Origin: Ophiura sarsii
Taxonomy: Eukaryota > Echinodermata > Ophiuroidea > Amphilepidida > Ophiuridae
Direction: 5' to 3'
Length of the DNA stretch: 64,000 nucleotides
Assembly (NCBI GenBank): GCA_035610835.1
Contig: CM069459.1
Coordinates: 58,435,817 to 58,499,816 of the forward strand
Shown here: one piece after another, positions 62,452-64,000 of the stretch
Layout of the letters: every line of letters starts with the position of its first letter
How positions within the stretch are numbered: position 1 is the stretch's first letter
Translations under genes and position numbers: made by a program
Notes under the pieces: model-generated
Database searches by the model: none
Told to the model about the DNA's origin: nothing
Seen by the model: only the letters and a program-made list of their open reading frames with translations

Positions 62452-64000
62452 TTTCAAATTTTTTCAAAAAAATCCAATTGTTGCTCGTATGGGCGCATAG
62501 AGCAGCTAGCAAGGTAGCATTACTCAGGAAAAGTCAAAAAGCAACACAGATGTGTTTTTACATCACTTTCAAAAAAATTCAAAAAATCCAATTGTTGCTC
62601 GTATCGGCGCATAGAGCAGCTAGCAAGGTAGCATTACTCAGGAAAAGTCAAAAATCAACACAGATGTGTTTTTACATCACTTTTAAATTTTTTCAAAAAA
62701 ATCAAATCGTTGCTCGTATCTGCGCATAGAGCAGCTAGCAAGATAGCATTACTCAGGAAAAGTCAAAAATCAACACAGATGTGTTTTTACATCACTTTTA
62801 AATTTTTTCAAAAAAATCAAATCGTTGCTCGTATCTGCGCATAGAGCAGCTAGCAAGATAGCATTATTCAGGAAAAGTCAAAAATCAACACAGATGTGTT
62901 TTTACATCACTTTCAAATTTTTTCAAAAAAATCCAATTGTTGCTCGTATCGGCGCATAGAGCAGCTAGCAAGGTAGCATTACTCAGGAAAAGTCAAAAAT
63001 CAACACATATGTGTTTTTACATCACTTTTAAAAAATTTCAAACAAATCAAATCGTTGCTCGTATCTGCGCATAGAGCAGCTAGCAAGGTAGCATTACTCA
63101 GGAAAAGTCAAAAATCAACACAGATGTGTTTTTACATCACTTTTAAAAAATTTCAAACAAATCAAATCGTTGCTCGTATCTGCGCATAGAGCAGCTAGCA
63201 AGATAGCATTACTCAGGAAAAGTCAAAAATCAACACAGATGTGTTTTTACATCACTTTCAAATTTTTTCAAAAAAATCCAATTGTTGCTCGTATGGGCGC
63301 ATAGAGCAGCTAGCAAGGTAGCATTACTCAGGAAAAGTCAAAAATCAACACAGATATGTTTTTACATCACTTTCAAATTTTTTCAAAAAAATCCAATTGT
63401 TGCTCTTATCGGCGCATAGAGCAGCTAGCAAGGTAGCATTACTCAGGAAAAGTCAAAAATCAACACAGATGTGTTTTTACATCACTTTTAAAAAATTTCA
63501 AACAAATCAAATCGTTGCTCGTATCTGCGCATAGAGCAGCTAGCAAGATAGCATTACTCAGGAAAAGTCAAAAATCAACACAGATGTGTTTTTACATCAC
63601 TTTCAAATTTTTTCAAAAAAATCCAATTGTTGCTCGTATGGGCGCATAGAGCAGCTAGCAAGGTAGCATTACTCAGGAAAAGTCAAAAATCAACACAGAT
63701 GTGTTTTTACATCACTTTTAAAAAATTTCAAACAAATCAAATCGTTGCTCGTATCTGCGCATAGAGCAGCTAGCAAGATAGCATTACTCAGGAAAAGTCA
63801 AAAATCAACACAGATGTGTTTTTACATCACTTTTAAATTTTTTCAAAAAAATCAAATCGTTGCTCGTATCTGCGCATAGAGCAGCTAGCAAGATAGCATT
63901 ACTCAGGAAAAGTCAAAAATCAACACAGATGTGTTTTTACATCACTTTTAAATTTTTTCAAAAAAATCAAATCGTTGCTCGTATCTGCGCATAGAGCAGC
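62452..64000. repeat. 37-mer repeat material at right edge, copy of 5857-7405
   Basis: It follows positions 22-35 of the 37-monomer repeat (G with AAAAAGCAAC, Y, C, C with ATTATTC, M with CATATG, D, D, G with GATATG, M with CTCTTATC, D, G, D, C, C). It is displaced by 56595 bp from 5857-7405. ATTATTC (6268 to 62863), CATATG (6411 to 63006) and GATATG (6759 to 63354) all line up. The copy is cut by the window end. Confidence 0.88.

Larger units (their letters stand above)
1..64000. repeat. Tandem satellite array, ~115-bp monomer, spans whole window
   Basis: The core beginning GCTCGTAT and running through GCGCATAGAGCAGCTAGCAAG to TTACTCAG recurs every 114-116 bp from the first line to the last, always in the same orientation. 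The only regular exception is five runs of a 157-bp form. From the window length and unit sizes there are roughly 550 monomers. One C-type monomer counted by hand has 38 G or C in 115 bp (33%). No unique sequence, gene, transposon or inverted segment interrupts the array. A pure array of this size with higher-order structure is typical of eukaryotic centromeric or heterochromatic satellite DNA. I do not recognise the family, and a centromeric role is inference only. Confidence 0.98.

Noticed and set aside
1..64000. CRISPR array
   Set aside because: The whole unit repeats, including the linker. There are no unique spacers of constant length between short repeats, and no cas genes.
1..64000. 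Ribosomal DNA intergenic-spacer subrepeats
   Set aside because: Spacer subrepeats can have similar unit sizes, but 64 kb without any rRNA sequence or promoter-like unique block argues against it.
1..64000. CENP-B box inside the monomer
   Set aside because: I looked for the TTCG....A..CGGG pattern. ATCGGGCGC occurs in Z monomers but the TTCG half at the required spacing is absent.
1..64000. tRNA-derived repeat or Pol III promoter (A and B boxes)
   Set aside because: TAGCAAGGTAGC resembles part of an A box, but there is no GGTTCGA-like B box in any monomer type and no cloverleaf.

Overview
The whole 64 kb window is one uninterrupted head-to-tail satellite DNA array. I find no protein gene, RNA gene, transposon or unique sequence in it. 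The basic unit is about 115 bp (114-116 bp, about 33% G+C in the commonest form). It has a well-conserved core of about 75 bp (GCTCGTAT..GCGCATAGAGCAGCTAGCAAG..TAGCATTACTCAG) joined by a variable A/T-rich linker. All copies, roughly 550, run in the same direction. A homogeneous array of this size, with nested higher-order repeats, points to a eukaryotic chromosome: centromeric, pericentromeric or other heterochromatin. I do not recognise the family, so I name no species. The short open frames through the array are by-products of the repeat and are not annotated as genes.

I use letters for monomer types, set by the linker and the bases before GCGCATAG. G = AAATTTTTTC linker, CCAATT, TATGGGCGC. 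Y = 114 bp, seven-A linker, TATCGGCGC. C = TTTTAAATTTTTTC linker, CAAATCG, TATCTGCGC. D = TTTTAAAAAATTTC linker, TATCTGCGC. Z = TTTTTTATCGAAATC linker, TATCGGGCGC. H, K, M and P are hybrids.

Layout. 1-1035 and 1036-3446 are shortened copies of a 37-monomer (4249 bp) higher-order repeat. Full copies lie at 3447-7695 and 7696-11944, with a partial third at 11945-13321. From 13437 a 49-monomer (5628 bp) repeat takes over, followed by 40 of its monomers at 19065-23659 and 25 more at 33563-36434. Five times (26446, 41863, 50619, 55468, 61309) the array switches to a lengthened 157-bp monomer carrying an internal 42-bp duplication, in runs of five or six. The DNA around these runs is itself copied in segments 4.8 to 15.4 kb apart. 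A recent 1609-bp duplication sits at 45534-48521. The last 1.5 kb (62452-64000) matches 5857-7405 near the other end.

The copies differ by whole-monomer gains and losses and by hybrid monomers, which is the pattern unequal crossing-over or gene conversion leaves. The monomer is also tiled with four short dyad symmetries, a possible substrate for non-B DNA or a dyad-binding protein. A stretch at 31.4-33.4 kb has clustered homopolymer indels and may be a lower-quality part of the assembly.
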